Shown: positions 48,401 to 61,640, numbered from the stretch's first letter. The stretch is 64,000 bases of DNA from Rhyacichthys aspro (GCA_036850595.1 CM072148.1:17600731-17664730); one strand, 5' to 3'. Numbers and translations: made by a program. Notes: generated from the letters alone by a model not told the origin.

Positions 48401-51400
48401 TTCCATTATGACCAGGATGACTATCACTGCCTGTTTTACAATGAATAGGCCATTGTGTAATCTTCACAAGTAAGTCAGTTATATAAAATTTAATGAATTA
48501 TGAATAATGCCCCATTTTCGCCAAGTGTCCTGCTCAGACTCTGGCTGCATCAATTATCTTGAAGGGGATAAATCTTATTCAGGCCACTATCTGATTTAAA
48601 ACACATAAAGTCACAACTGAAATTGAATGAGGCCACTTAATGCAGAGAAGTGATTTACACGCTCACAATGTTATCACTTCCGGCTGTTGAATACATTGGA
48701 TTATGGCAGTTTTTTTAACCTACACTACCATTCGTATTATTTAGTTACACTCCCACTAGTCTGATGCCCCCTGCTTCGTACACAGACGTACTATCACACA
48801 TACATAACAGCTGATGAGTTTTTAAAGCAACACCCCTGCTTGTTTTTCCCCTTCTGTGTGTTTATCATTCGGAGACGATGCCCCGCTGATAAGTGCTGGG
48901 AATGCAGATACCAAAGTGGGCGCTGTGGCTATGATTATTAACATTCTCCGAGGTAGGGCCACAAGTGAAGGCATCGCTACATCATCCGGACCGCTGAGAT
49001 GGATGATGGGAGCTGGAGCCGAGGGGAGAAACTAGGCCTTGTCGGAAACCCTCTGAGGATCATGCGGCGTTGAAGCAGCCCAGGTAATTATCACATCGTG
49101 GTGCTTAAATACAAATAAACATGCTTTTTCACAGCGGAGGGTAGTTTAATCAAGTGTCTTTGTGAGACTCAGCATGTGTTGGTTTATCCTCTGGTCATGT
49201 GTACTTCTTGAATAATTTACTGTCTCGGTTAAGTTAAAAAGGACAGTAAATGCACATGCCTACAGTCAATTGTAAACACTGATGATACATTTTTGCTGTA
49301 AAACCTAATATTTGGTTCATCTACATCTCTGGAAATGTTACACAGTTACATCCAAGTTGTCTTGGCACATTAAGAAACAGAATCTCTTGGAGCACAGCAT
49401 CGACTGACATCTTAATGCAGATGTTAGATTTGTGTGTGTTCTCGCTCCTCTGCTGTGCTCCCACTGTGACCTGGCATGGCGTAAAGCCTGTAGCAACCAG
49501 GCAAACTATTCCTGTCCTTTACGTGGTCCTGCATTCATTTGTGGCCTGCCTGCTTGTCTGTCTGCTGGCTGCTCCTTAGGCAGTGCCGGTGTCCCTCACT
49601 AGAGGGAGTGGGCAGCCTAAAGAATAATGGAGTGTAAAATGAGCTGCAGGACAAGAGGACAGAGGGAGAAGTGGAGCGAGAGGCAGCAGCCACTGATTAT
49701 TCATTACCCCTACTTAGCTGTTGCCACAATGTGCCCATGCAGCTCTGCACACAGTCTGTAGTGCTTGTGCATTTGCATATGTCTGCTGTATGTAAATCAA
49801 AGAACACAATGGTATTTTAAAGGCAGCACAGAAGTAGTCCACTGACCACAGAAATAGCTTTAGCTTCAACCAAAGAAATCAGCTCACTGAAAAAGAGAGT
49901 CAACAAGCGTCAAGCTCTAAATCTAAATTATGTATTGAGATTGATTTTTTAAGGAATATCCTTAAAATCTCAGTGTTTACTGATGATAACACAAAAAGAT
50001 TCAAAGCTTTTGCCAATAACACTACTTTCAATAAAACCTGTTTATTTTTGATATTTTAGTGAAAGACCATGAGGACAAACAATGGCATTTTATATTTAAT
50101 CATTTCAGTATGGATCAGAAGACTACATTTTAAATAAATTTCACAAGCAGCTGTATAATGCATGTGTTAAAAGGAATGTAATATAATAATGTTTAAAGTA
50201 ATCATGAAACAAAGAAGCAAGCATATTATTATGCAACAAAGTGCAAGAGAGGAAGACATTAACAAAGAGTGACTTCAGATTCAAAAGTGTAATTGAGCAA
50301 CATTAAGGCAATAGTCCAGTTTGTCTTTTACTGATGCTGAAGGAACCATTTTGTGTCCAACTTTATTTACTATTGACCACAGTGTTGAGCCACATGTTAT
50401 TCACAAACTTGGATTTGAAATGTTTTTCTTGATAGAATGGGATGGTTTCCTTGTGCAGCAGCTGGATTGTTGCAAGATTTGTTAGTTCACAAACTCACCA
50501 AAATCCATCTTGTACTGCTCCAAGCAAAGTGCCCCGACCTTCAGGCCAGCAAGACAGTGACGTGGCAGTACTGACAGATATGGGAGTGTTATAGGTTTGA
50601 GGATGTAGCAGCCGTTTTGCTGCTACTAACGTAAACAACATGGCACTGCTCTGATGGGGTAAAACTGTGGTTACTCACAGGTTATAAATGGATTTAGCAG
50701 CCAGTTAGTTATTTAAAGCCTTCCCTTTGCAAAACTTTCTATGGAAGCCCTCCCACACAGCCAGTCTGGCAGAGCTGGGTAAAACTAAAATCTAAAAATC
50801 TAAAATCTAAAGCTGGTCGGTGTAATTTGTATTTTTGAATGGATGATAGGTAAAACTGTAGCTGTCATGTAGGGCCAGCGGGATTCTCAACAAAGAAAAT
50901 CTAGAACAATTGTATGTGTAGTATGTCTGATTCATCAAAACTAATCCTAGGTTTGATTTTAATGAGTTGTTTGCATGGGCTGTTTACTCCATGTCTGTTT
51001 GATGTGAGAGGGCAGGGAAGAACACACACAGTCAAATGGATGGATGGAAACATGACAGCGGTCAACATGCACGCCGTGATAAAAAAAAACAACAAACAGC
51101 TATTCTCTCTGTCTCTCACAAAGCAGCAAGCTAAGTGCATGCTAAATATTACAGTGTGCCTTCCGCAGTAGCTCAAATCCATTCCCCTCCTTTGCTCCCC
51201 AGAAGGCGACCAGGCCCAGCTGCAGGGTGAGCCTGTTTGCTGTCCTTTCACAGCTCACTTGCCACACTTGAAAATGTTTATGTGGTCGCTAATTGAATTT
51301 GGAGCCACATGGTTTACCAGATATAAAGGCCTTTCCTGAACAGGCTGCTACAAGAGAGATAATCCGGCTAGTAAAGATTCTCCGCTGCTGCAGCTTTAGT

Positions 51401-54400
51401 TTTGGCCATCCATCACTGGAGAAGGCACTTTTAGGTGGAGTTGCATCTCCGCTTGTGGATGCAGCGGTCATAGTGTGGTTTATGATTTCACTGAAGCTTC
51501 TTTCCCTAAAGACAAAGAGGTGTCAGTTGACATTCATCATACTAGCCCTGCTGGAGATTCTCGTGTGGAGACCCGTCTATCCATCTGCACATTTTTGTCT
51601 GTCCGACTCTTTGGTCCAGGGCCTGACATCTTGACAAGTGGCCGGATGGCAGCAGACTGTACTGACTGGACCAGTCACTTGTAACCAGCAGAGGATAGAA
51701 CATGATAAACACTGTGACTGCTTCTCATCTGTTTGTCTGTTTTTACCTGTTTGTCAAATTATTACTTCTACTACTCCACCATTTCGTAGTGGTATTTATT
51801 ATATTGATGAATTGGTGAAAATGTTTAGTTATCTTGATCAAAAACCCTGTGTGTAAACCCATATTTAGGAATATTTTGCCAATTTGTTTGTTTTTCAAGC
51901 AGCACAAAAAAGATGAGACAAAGAGTAATCAGACTCTAAAAATATATAGCACATGTATTGACTTTTCACATGTTGTTTCAAAGTCAAGAAATGTCATTCC
52001 CAAGATAAATATTTGCACAGCAGAGTGTATTGTGTTCATTGAATTAGCTGAAATATGTCATTTTCTTTCACTCAAGCTACTTCTACAGTACACCTGCCTA
52101 ACTAAAGTCATATATAGGGTCACGTTAGATTATGGGAAGCTGGGAAGTGCCACTCTGAGGCTGGTCACGAACAAAGTCACACTGATGTTCTCAAAGGATC
52201 AATAGTCAAGTTACTCTTCTGACCAGTAAATGTGATCTCTCCAAACATAAATCCCCAAAATGTGTTTGAAAATGCTTTGTGCTTACTCAGAGATTTGTCA
52301 TCACCGCTGTCACACTGAAGATGTTTCTTCTTCTGTCTTTGGGCAATAGAGCTCCACATGTGGACAGTACCACGTAACTATGTCTGAGCGTTTTCATTTT
52401 GGGAGGTTTATTTTAAGATGCCTGTACTTTGCTTGGTAACTTGGGGAAAATGGAGAAAGCATGACACAACAGAGGTTGCACGCTACAAGGGAAATCCAAC
52501 TGACTGATTACACAATGAGATGAGTAAAGCAGGAGCCGGGGGGGAAAGGTCACTGTGGATTTTATGTTGGTCACCTCTAAATTTTGACTCTAAAAAAAAA
52601 ATAATGTGAACAAAAGAAATGTAAAAAAAACCAACAAATTCTTAAAGGGAAAATCAAGTGACTAGTTTGTGATGTCATTAACTGAGTTGAGATGTAATAG
52701 TGTGAACAGAACAATATGATAGTGTATCACTAACTGTGTAATATCCCAGGTTTAGCAGCTTTCCATTCTGTTTTTTTCCCTTGGGATACATTGTTGACAC
52801 AGAGGTGAGAGCAGCCATCCAATTTATCCCTGGGATTTTACTGGACATGTCATTGCTATGCCAACCAAGACACGTCTGAGCTTCTTTTAAGGCGTCACAG
52901 TTGTCAACGCAAGTTCAAAGGTCAAGTGTGGTGTGGTCATCACCTTCAGTGGAGATATGCTGTGAAAACAAATCAATCACATACATACTCAGCACACAGA
53001 GCGTAACAAAGCAGAGAATTTAATAAACCATCCTCGAGTTGTCATAAGCACACAGTCCCAGCTGTGCATGGAAATTAAACTAATCTAAATTAAAATCTTT
53101 CCTGTTATTGCATTCGGTAATAGAGCAATTTTATTTCTCAGTACAGTTAACGTGTAATTTTATTCTTTCCAGTGTCGCTCACATCCGCAAATGAACTGTT
53201 TTACACCGGCACATCCATAAACATGCACAAAACAGAGTTGAAATTATTTTTAAATAATGATCAAATGAATATTCATCTTCGAGGTCTAGTAGGACAAGCT
53301 CACGGTGGATCACAGTCATGCTACGTTCACTCAGAGTGCACTGATTGCCTCACACACCTGCTCCTATGAATATTTACACCAAATTCAGACGCTTCTGACA
53401 TAGTTGATGTTTTTCATATGATTATTTATCGAGAGCCTTGATTCAGAGCGGCCCACACTCCCGCTGCTGCTGCTCTTCTGGTCTCAAATGAGTGGGGATC
53501 TAAGCAATCCATGTGAAAGAATCTGAATACGCAGGAGTCATTTTTGTGCTCTGTTGCATCGAGTCATCATGGAGTGGGTAATTCAGCCAAGTGGAAAGCA
53601 TTTTATCAGGGAGCAGACACAGAGCGCGCCAACTTGCCAAGCTCCCACTCATCCTCGAACCTTAGATGCACCATTGAGATGAGATTATAGATAATTGCAA
53701 CCATAGTGTGACTCAAAGCGCTTGGACAGTATAAGAGCAAAGAAGCTGTTCAAACATGGCCGACCTGGTTGTTATCTGTGTATCGATTCTGTAATTAACT
53801 CCATCTTTTTATGTCGAGTCTCAATGTAGTCTCTGTGCAATATACTTCTTCTGCTGGACTTACTGTGTAGGTGTTTCTGCATTATGGAGAGCGACGTGCC
53901 ATGTGGGTGGATTCACAATTCGGACTGTATATGCTCCTCGGGCTCTGTTGGTGGGGCTGGGACTGAAATTACTGAAAAAGCCAAGTCCACATATTTCTTG
54001 ACTCCCTCTGGGGCTGCCACTGTAGTTGAAACTTCCCTCACTGCAGTTTGGTGTACGCAATTGGATGTGGACCCAGACATGCAGTGACTGTAAAAGGATC
54101 AAGTCTAAAGCGACACTGGGACCCTATAGTGCCACAGTGGCTGGTGAAAATAATCAGCGTTTAGGCGTCAACAGTAGCTTAGTGAAAACAGGGCTCAGCT
54201 GCTGGTAACAAAGAAGCAGGGACCTTTTGGATTCAACACAGAGCAACCATTCAAACTCAGATTAAATTAGACCTCATGTTCATCCATTAGCACAGACTCA
54301 TGCTATGCAAATTTAAATGGCCTTTTTTTTTTTTTAAAGCAAGAGACATTTTGTGTTTTATTATAAATTTCCAAAACGCAATGTGTCACGAGGAAACAGT

Positions 54401-55045
54401 GTGGTGGCAACTCATAAATGGAGATTAAAACTTTAGGAGGCATTGTTGTGTTTTTATCACACCATTATTCATGCCTCATCTAGTCGAGGAGCTAATGTCC
54501 ACCGTAACAACTGATTTCTGCCATGTGAACGGCTTCCAAAAGGCCTAACCGGTGGCATATGTTTCCTCAAATTAAGAGCCTGTTAAGCGTAAGAATTGGC
54601 TGTGCTCTCAGCTCGGCTCCCAGATGGATGAGGATTTCCCCGAGGAGAGGAACTTAAAGCCCGTCCTAGCTCCTTCACCTCCTCTCCTCCAAGGGCCCTT
54701 CTGTGTATTATAGATATCACAGGCTCACTTGGTGACCTTGACAGGATATCGCTTTCTCCATTAGACACATACAATATTAGCTTCCATCCATCTTAGAGAG
54801 GTGTCGGCTCCACCTGAGGGAACATGACGTTTCGTCCTCGCCTGAAGCCATCATTTGAAATTTTAAATGATGTTGTAAGAACATTTACTCGAACGTTTCT
54901 TTTTGCACCATATGTTATATATAAAGCACCGGTCTAAACCTTGATCTTCACCTCATATTTATGCCTCTCACTCCTTTCAATGTATGATGACTACAATATT
55001 TTGATATTTTGTTTGTATTTTGCTGATTGAAAAAGAAAAACATTC
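45402..55045. other. Intron 1 segment, no exon recognised
   Basis: Mostly AT-rich. The word CACATTTGCCTGAAAA occurs at about 47,006 and again at about 47,627 in loosely similar context, suggesting an old local duplication. Positions 48,400-48,660 and 48,860-49,100 are non-repetitive, enriched in TAATTA/TTATC-like cores, and look like noncoding regulatory blocks. Open frames such as 46,589-46,933 and 51,834-52,205 have no recognisable domain. Poly-A or poly-T runs are scattered through it. Confidence 0.4.
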
Positions 55046-55053
55046 ATTTAATT

Positions 55054-55533
55054 CAGTGGTGTCAAACTCAAAGTGGTGAGGGGCCATGTAAGTTAATAAG
55101 AATCCTTTCAGGGGCCAAAGATGTTGACATATTAAATGTTGAACGTGAGATTTCATCTTCATTTGAATCTTACAAAAGTTATCACACAAACAAAAATGTA
55201 CTTCTTTTATGGAAACTGGTTTTAGTTGGATTTCAAAAAGTTGTAGTCAGATTTCAACAAGTTTTAGATGGATTTAAAGAGGGTTTTAGTCAGATTTGAA
55301 CTGTTTTAGTTGTATTTGAACAGATTTTAGATGGACTTCAACAGGTTTTGGTTAAATTTGAACAGGTTTTAGATATTTATTCTTGCAGCAAAAATCAAAT
55401 CCATCTAAAACATGCTCAAATTAAATGAATAAAACCTAGTGCCAAAATATCACCTTCTAAATGTATTGAAGGGCCACATAAAACATTGCAAAGGGACGCA
55501 TTTGGCCCCTGGGCCTTGAGTTTGACATATGTG
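55054..55533. mobile_element. Non-autonomous hAT (Charlie-like) transposon with 8-bp target duplication
   Basis: The left end is CAGTGGTGTCAAACTCAAAG and the right end, reverse-complemented, is CACATATGTCAAACTCAAGG. They share TGTCAAACTCAA and then a GGGGCCA block. The 8 bp just outside each end are identical: ATTTAATT at 55,046-55,053 and at 55,534-55,541, a perfect hAT-type target duplication. The CAGNGGTGTCAAACTCA head is typical of vertebrate Charlie-like MITEs. The 480-bp body has no transposase and instead holds a 21-bp minisatellite. Confidence 0.85.
55214..55370. repeat. 21-bp minisatellite inside the hAT element
   Basis: About seven to eight imperfect units of the form GTTTTAGWYRGATTTSAAMAR run head to tail (for example GTTTTAGATGGATTTAAAGA, then GTTTTAGTCAGATTTGAAC). 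The unit length is near 21 bp, so open frames through it show a seven-residue pseudo-repeat. Units vary by substitution and 1-bp indels. Confidence 0.75.
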
Positions 55534-55541
55534 ATTTAATT

Positions 55542-57646
55542 AGTTGCATAAATGGTATGGTTGTTCTTAGCTGTATCTTTCTAAACATGTCTGTTTAGTT
55601 TAAAACTTCACATTGATCCAGATCATTGTAGAATAAAGTAGTCAATGTTCAAAGGCGTCCAGGTGTCTACTGCAGTCATGCTCTTTGGCGCCCAATAGAT
55701 AGCATTAATCTATGGAGGATATCTATTTCAATGCTTTTAATGCAATTTTAATGTGTAATGTTTAGAAGTCCATATACTCATGTTTGATTTGTTTACCTTT
55801 TCTTTTTGATTTGCCCAAAACTAAGAAAAATGTGGACAACAAAATTGTAGTCTTTACTTTTTAACTTTAAACAGCTCAAGATTCCCAAACAGCAACTCTT
55901 ATAGTCAACATGAGGACACAGGACAGGAGCCTTGGGACAATGACGTCTTATTATATAAAAATTCTCCTTGGAAAAAACAAAACAAAACTGATGTACAGCA
56001 ATTAAAATCCAAGAATTGTTCCCTAAAGCGTAGTAAACCCTGGGAGATGAGACCGTGCTGAATGTTTTCTTCCGTTGTATGGGAGGTAATTAGAGATCCA
56101 CCCCTGTTTTAGATTCATGGTCATCCACAGGCACTCACAGGTGATTTATTGATATATACAAACAAACAGCGTAAATCTTGATTAGTAAACAGCTTGTGTG
56201 GCGTTGTTGTCTGGGAGCTCCCTGTGAGGATGGTGGATGGCAGAGCTCCTCCGGCCATTTCTCTTCAGGTCTGGCAGGCCTGTGGCAGCCGCGGGCCGCG
56301 TCTTCGTAAATCTACTGCGGACAAGAGATGAATGCTAATCCATTAGAGCACTGCACCGGAATGACTGGCCTCAAAGGAAGGGGTGGCCACTCCTCCCTGG
56401 CACAGATATAACTCGAGTGGGTGGGGTTTCTCAACTTCTAGCCACGCCCCATAGATACTTTGAAGCATTTGTTTCACTTTAAGAAAAATGTGGAAAATGT
56501 GCACCATTTGGTAATTTAGCACCAAATAAAAAGGTAAAGCTGATTCTCATAATAAACAATTGCTTCTTCATTTAATCTTAAAAGAAAACGTTATCATGCT
56601 AAACACTCATTTAAACATTGCAAGTAAGGACAACTAGCCACAGCTTTGTAGAATATTATTTTTTTGCACATAAATAGCGATTTTTACAAGTCATTTTACC
56701 AGAACAATAATCGGGTAAACGTTAAAAATTGTGAATGTGACCGCAAAGTACCAAAAATGATCACCTAATTCTCCCCTCAAAGTAATTTATAATTGTGGAG
56801 CATTTGAAAAAGACTAAGTCTTTAACATTCCTCTTCCAGCCCCAAAATGATGAACTGAGAAATACTTTGGAGGGAAGCTTCATATTTTACATCCAGGTCT
56901 GTCCAAGCAGCAGTTCATTCATCTCTCGCTGCACTGCTCCCAGAAACACCCTCGGAACTTTCTCACCCTTTTATCTTATTCTCCAACTTCATAAGCGCCA
57001 CCAGAATAAAAGACAGCTCAGCTCTTGCATGCTTTAGCAGTTCTTATGGGGATATCAGCTGCAGGGTTTGTGGGATATACCTATATGAGGCCAATGACAC
57101 AGTGGACAGGGAACAGATTTGCAGTAAGTGCTTCTTTATCGTGTTTGAGCGGCACTTTTTTCCACATTGGCAGATGATTGAAAGGGTGAAATGTGGATGA
57201 GAAGGTCAGCTGTAATCTTCTTTTCTGCTGCGCTCAACCTCGATGGAGAGCAGTGGGAAACCTCCCTGCTGACTCTAGAATACACACTCCTCATTCTGCA
57301 ACCAACTGAATGAATATAACAACATACGTACACCTCGAGTACACTGTCCTAGCCAGCGACCTTTATTCTTTTTCTCTTTTATGTGAAGTCTGGCCTGTGT
57401 AGATCTGAGGTGGATCTAGGACACAATCGGGACGCAATTGGACAGATATACAACCAAAAAGAGAAGAGCCTCCAATACTTAATGTCAAATGTTTTGCTAT
57501 TATGAGAACGGCATCTAGACTGTTTCACCAGGGGAATGGGTAAGGCTGGCCAGGCTACAATTTTCTCAAAAGTATGTGGCACTTCCATGGCGCAACAGGT
57601 CTACTGAATCATGAGTATGAAAATAGTTGGGGTGGCAGAGTAACCT
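55542..57646. other. Intron 1 segment, no gene seen
   Basis: Unremarkable. A GC-richer unique patch at 56,190-56,330 has no coding signal. Confidence 0.4.
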
Positions 57647-58157
57647 GACTCTGCCAGATAGAACTGCTCCACAGAACATAGTCTATTTCGCAGTACCATC
57701 TGGGAAGGCTCCCGTTCAAAGCATTTGCAAAAGGGAGGCGCCTTCTGTCAAAAACTTGGTGCTGATTGGATGAAGCACCGACTAGTATCCGCTTAGCATG
57801 AGGTTTCTTTAGCCAGTCATAGCAACGATATGGCGTGCCACTCTTTGAGCTTCTTTCAAAGAAGAAATACTCTCTACTTCTGATTAAACTGTTTCGATAG
57901 CAGCGTCAACGCTAACGTCTTTCGGCGTAGCCATGTTGAAAACAAAGAGGAGAAAAGAGCGCTTGTTGCTTTCTTCAAATTAAAAACCCGCCTCTACCTG
58001 TTAGTGCTGCAACATCATTGGTCAAAAGAGTCCGGTGAGTCCACGGTTCGCGACTCAAGCGGTTTGGTTGGCGCGATACAAGATGGATTTACAAGAGTTT
58101 TGGAAATTCCCAAATCTCGCGAGAATCCAGCTGCAGCGCAAGGTTAGTGGCAGAGTC
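57647..58157 (-). mobile_element. Inverted-repeat-bounded element with promoter motifs and a decayed ORF
   Basis: The ends are GACTCTGCCA at 57,647 and its exact complement TGGCAGAGTC ending at 58,157, giving a 511-bp element. Read on the minus strand it has TCTCGCGAGA (58,115-58,124), a CCAAT box (58,017-58,021), and then an ATG at 57,934. This is the order of a compact CpG promoter driving an ORF. CpGs are frequent compared with flanking intron. No target duplication is obvious, so the superfamily is unassigned. I recall similar 'GACTCTGCCACTAACCTTGC' ends as repeated in fish genomes. Confidence 0.5.
57884..57934 (-). pseudogene. Decayed ORF start inside the 57.6-kb element
   Basis: ATG opens MATPKDVSVDAAIETV, then TAA at 57,886-57,884. 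The same frame continues as SEVESISSLKEAQRVA before another stop. 'SLKEEQRVA' followed by a helicase P-loop is how I remember the start of multi-copy fish RecQ-like helicase proteins. Here the helicase part is absent and the frame has stops, so it is a nonfunctional N-terminal remnant. The helicase link is from memory and unverified. Confidence 0.4.
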
Positions 58158-61100
58158 AACATGCAACAAATGCAATTAATTTAAGATCAGGTTCAAAATA
58201 CCTTGCACGTCAATATCCCATATATATACATTTAAACTGGTTAATCCTTGGTATTTAACCTGTGTAGTGTTGAAAAAAAGCAATTAAATCATTATTTTCT
58301 CCAACTATAATATTAATAATAATCTGCATAACTAATTTTGTTCAGTATTCACTTTTTTCCAGTGCACATACTCTCTTTTGATGCTCAGGGTCTCCTAAAG
58401 TACATGATCCTCATTTGCTAATATCCCAAAATAAATGTAACGTGAAACAATCCAAACCATATCCCTATAACATCCTAAATGAACCCGAAGGATTTATTCA
58501 AGCTGGAAAACTGTCCTCTGCTCATTCTCTCTGTCTTCATTCAGCCAATCCCTGCTCAGATGGCCCTAACCCCTGCTTCAGCACCAGGATGACTCATTAC
58601 TTGGATCTAAACGCCCAAACTTTTTCTCTGCATTCAATAAACTTCATTCATACGCATCATCACTGTTCTGTCCCTTTATTTAAGTCTTCCTGATTTAAAT
58701 AGTATTCAGTGGTACTGGTAACGATCCAAGATAAGTTTGAGTTAGGAGAGTGTCATCATGCCCTTGACTGTATCCTCACAGCACTATTTAGTGGTACATT
58801 ATCGCATATGAGGAAAATCAGTCAGTAATTTCCTACCACAGTGATGGCATTGGCTTGATTGTGGCTAACGGACTATGAGTTCTAATTACTGTGCGAGGGG
58901 GTGATCTGCGGTGGAGAGGACGGGATGCCTGATGAGAGGCCGCCGTGTGACGGAGCGTGCAGCTGATAGTATATGAGAAGGGAGGATCGCAGCGGGAGAG
59001 AGGAATTGTTTTGAACTATAGCGGTAATTAACGACCCACGCGGCAACGAAGGCCCCTCTCTGCGCTCGTCTAATCAAACCGGCACCCTCCCCCCTGTCTT
59101 CCTGTCTCCTACATGATGTCTTTCTCACAGTCATGTGCGCACGGTCTACCTCGGCCCCTCCTTTTTCGCTGCTAAAGGCCAAATGAGGGGGACATGTTCA
59201 TCTGTTTTAATTAATGGCTATTTAAAGACTTGAATGAACATGAAACTCTGTGGTTTAGTAAAAACAACTCAGCTGCTGCTACTATACTGACAGAGTGATG
59301 GGACAATCTGCTCTTGCTTTCACTACATAGCCATACACCTTCATTCTTCCAAAGCAGACGCCTCAACTCAAAACCTTTATATTCAAACACTCATGGACAG
59401 CATGTGGAAAACAAACGAGACAAGGGTGACTTTCCGCTAATGTGTCATTTTGCCGACTTGAGCGTGCACGTAATTTAAACTCAAATTCACTCAGTTGTGT
59501 TTTTGAGTTAAGGTGTGTGTGTTTTCTAATAAGCAGTAGACTAGAGATGTATTTTATTGCATGAGATGGACTAAGTAATGCGCTAATATTCTAAAAATAT
59601 CCATATCCGTTGCAGTGATATCTAGTGAGTTGTGGTTTTGCTATGGGCAACCGAAACATTCTAAAGTATTTGGGGTTTAAGGTATAAATTATCTTTTTTT
59701 TCCCATCTTTTTTATTCTAGAAAGACGGAATAGACAATAACGATTTCAGAAAAAGCCATAAAGGGGAGTTTTTACAGTTTTATACAAAGTTACATGAATT
59801 TAAGTTCTTTTATTCTTCATTGGCTGATCTTGGAATACATTTTTGCTTATTTTATTAACGGTCACAATGTAATCTGTCACATATACAAAGTTATTCTGCA
59901 CTATTTAACTGCATCCACATATTTGTCCAGTCTCTTTAAATTGCTCTTAATGTTCTGTAGTGAGAAGATATATATTTTGTATAGTTCAAGGCTTCCTTCC
60001 ACTCCAGTTTTTATACTAAAATCACTTGTAATGTTTAGTTTTAGCACATAACGCATGCATTATTTATATATTACTTATAAACTCTGCAATCTGTTTAAGT
60101 ACAAGAGACAATCAACCACTAACATGCTACAAATCCATATTTATGATCACCACAATAGGCTTAATTAGCATTTCTTTAGCTCATGTGTCTTTTTGAGCAC
60201 CGTAATATATACACAAACAAAGGCTTTTGTTATGCTGCTGTTTATTAATCCTACATAATACTTACGTCGTTTTTCCCCCCCTTCATTCTTTGCAGAGCAT
60301 CAGCTTAACTTTTCCTGCTGATGATTCTTATTATATTCCAGTCTCACACAGTATTTCCAAATGTGACACACTGAAAAAGTCTTTCTCCCCAGTTATATTC
60401 ATGCTTTGAAGCCACACTTGTTTGAACTTTTGACTGCAAGTGAAATGAGAAAAAAGAGAAAAAAAAAAATGGAGGAGCTGAGATTGAAGAGGAGAGTTTA
60501 AAAGAATAAAAGGAAAAAGAGAGCCGTGATTGAGTGGAAACATGTCTGGAGTGTATCCAATGCACTCCGACGCAACATGAACTCCTGAACCTCTCCATAT
60601 GTCTTGTTCGTAGCGCTTCATGGCATGTTGTGACTCGCCTGTGAAATGCTACTTTTTTGTTTACACACAGCATGAAGAGACATTTTTGCAGCGGCTACCT
60701 GAAACAGTCCATAAATTATACAGTGCACCCATGTTCCTGCGTGTTCTCCCGCTCCACTGGGGGTTCAGTGTCACTTTCAATTTGCCATTCTCTTTCACCA
60801 TTGACCTATTTCTACTCAGTGCGGTGGCCCCCAGCGTAGAAGCGGCCCAGTAACCCTGCGTAACACCTGGCTACTGCCCCCTGGGAGTGGGCAAGAGGTC
60901 AGAGTTCAAACTAATGTTGGAAAATATGACAGGCTTGTATTAGACAAAATTAAAAAAAAAACATTTTACTCTGATGAAATGGGAAAATATACCATGCCAT
61001 TGTTCTGAATTCAAGCACTTCAAGCACAACATTAAAACCTTTCCAGCATTTTAAATTTACAATCCAGTGTTTTCTGACATATCATTTATAGACTTCAATC

Positions 61101-61400
61101 ATTGCAGCATTAACCTAAACTACATAAAGTGGACACAGCACAAATACAGAGTGTTGCATAAGCATTTGTAGAAATATATTTACAAATATTCAACAAACAT
61201 ACATTCAATCAAAATCATTTTTAAGGCCAAATTGTGGAGTGCTAAAGTATGAAGTAAATATATTATCAAAATACAGCCTGTGAATGGATTTCTAAAAGTA
61301 AATATACAAATTAGGTTTTCAAAAATGTAATGAAAAATGTAAGTCTGTATTGTTAATTTAGTTTAAAATCCATTCACTATTTATTTCTGTAGTACCTATT
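58158..61400. other. Intron 1 segment with candidate conserved noncoding block
   Basis: Positions 58,870-59,110 combine CTAATTAC and GGTAATTAACG with CpG-containing unique sequence and purine-rich stretches. This is a candidate regulatory element, with conservation untested. The rest is AT-rich intron; open frames 60,331-60,853 overlap on both strands and are not supported. Confidence 0.3.
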
Positions 61401-61404
61401 TCCC

Positions 61405-61640
61405 GGAGGGGGGCCTTTTTTTCCCCCACGTTTCCCCCGGCGGATTGCAATGGCCAGTTTTTTTTTGCACATGTCCTCCTTAATGGATATTTATGCCCAT
61501 GCTTTATGAGACAGACGCTTATAATACAAAATCTTTGGGGGGGGCGCAAGGGGGGGGAAAAAGGGTTTTTTTTTTGGCTTGGGCTTTTTTTTTTGCACGT
61601 GTTATTTATGCCCATGCTTTAGGAGACAGACGCAGCAGTA
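61405..61640. repeat. Partial tandem duplication with stretched homopolymers, suspect sequence
   Basis: TTTATGCCCATGCTTTA followed by GAGACAGACGC occurs at about 61,490-61,518 and again at about 61,607-61,634. Each copy is preceded by poly-T and GCAC(A/G)TG. Between and before the copies lie runs of G, C, A and T (8-10 nt each) typical of poor consensus. Either a real ~118-bp tandem duplication with low-quality filler or an assembly join error. Confidence 0.5.
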
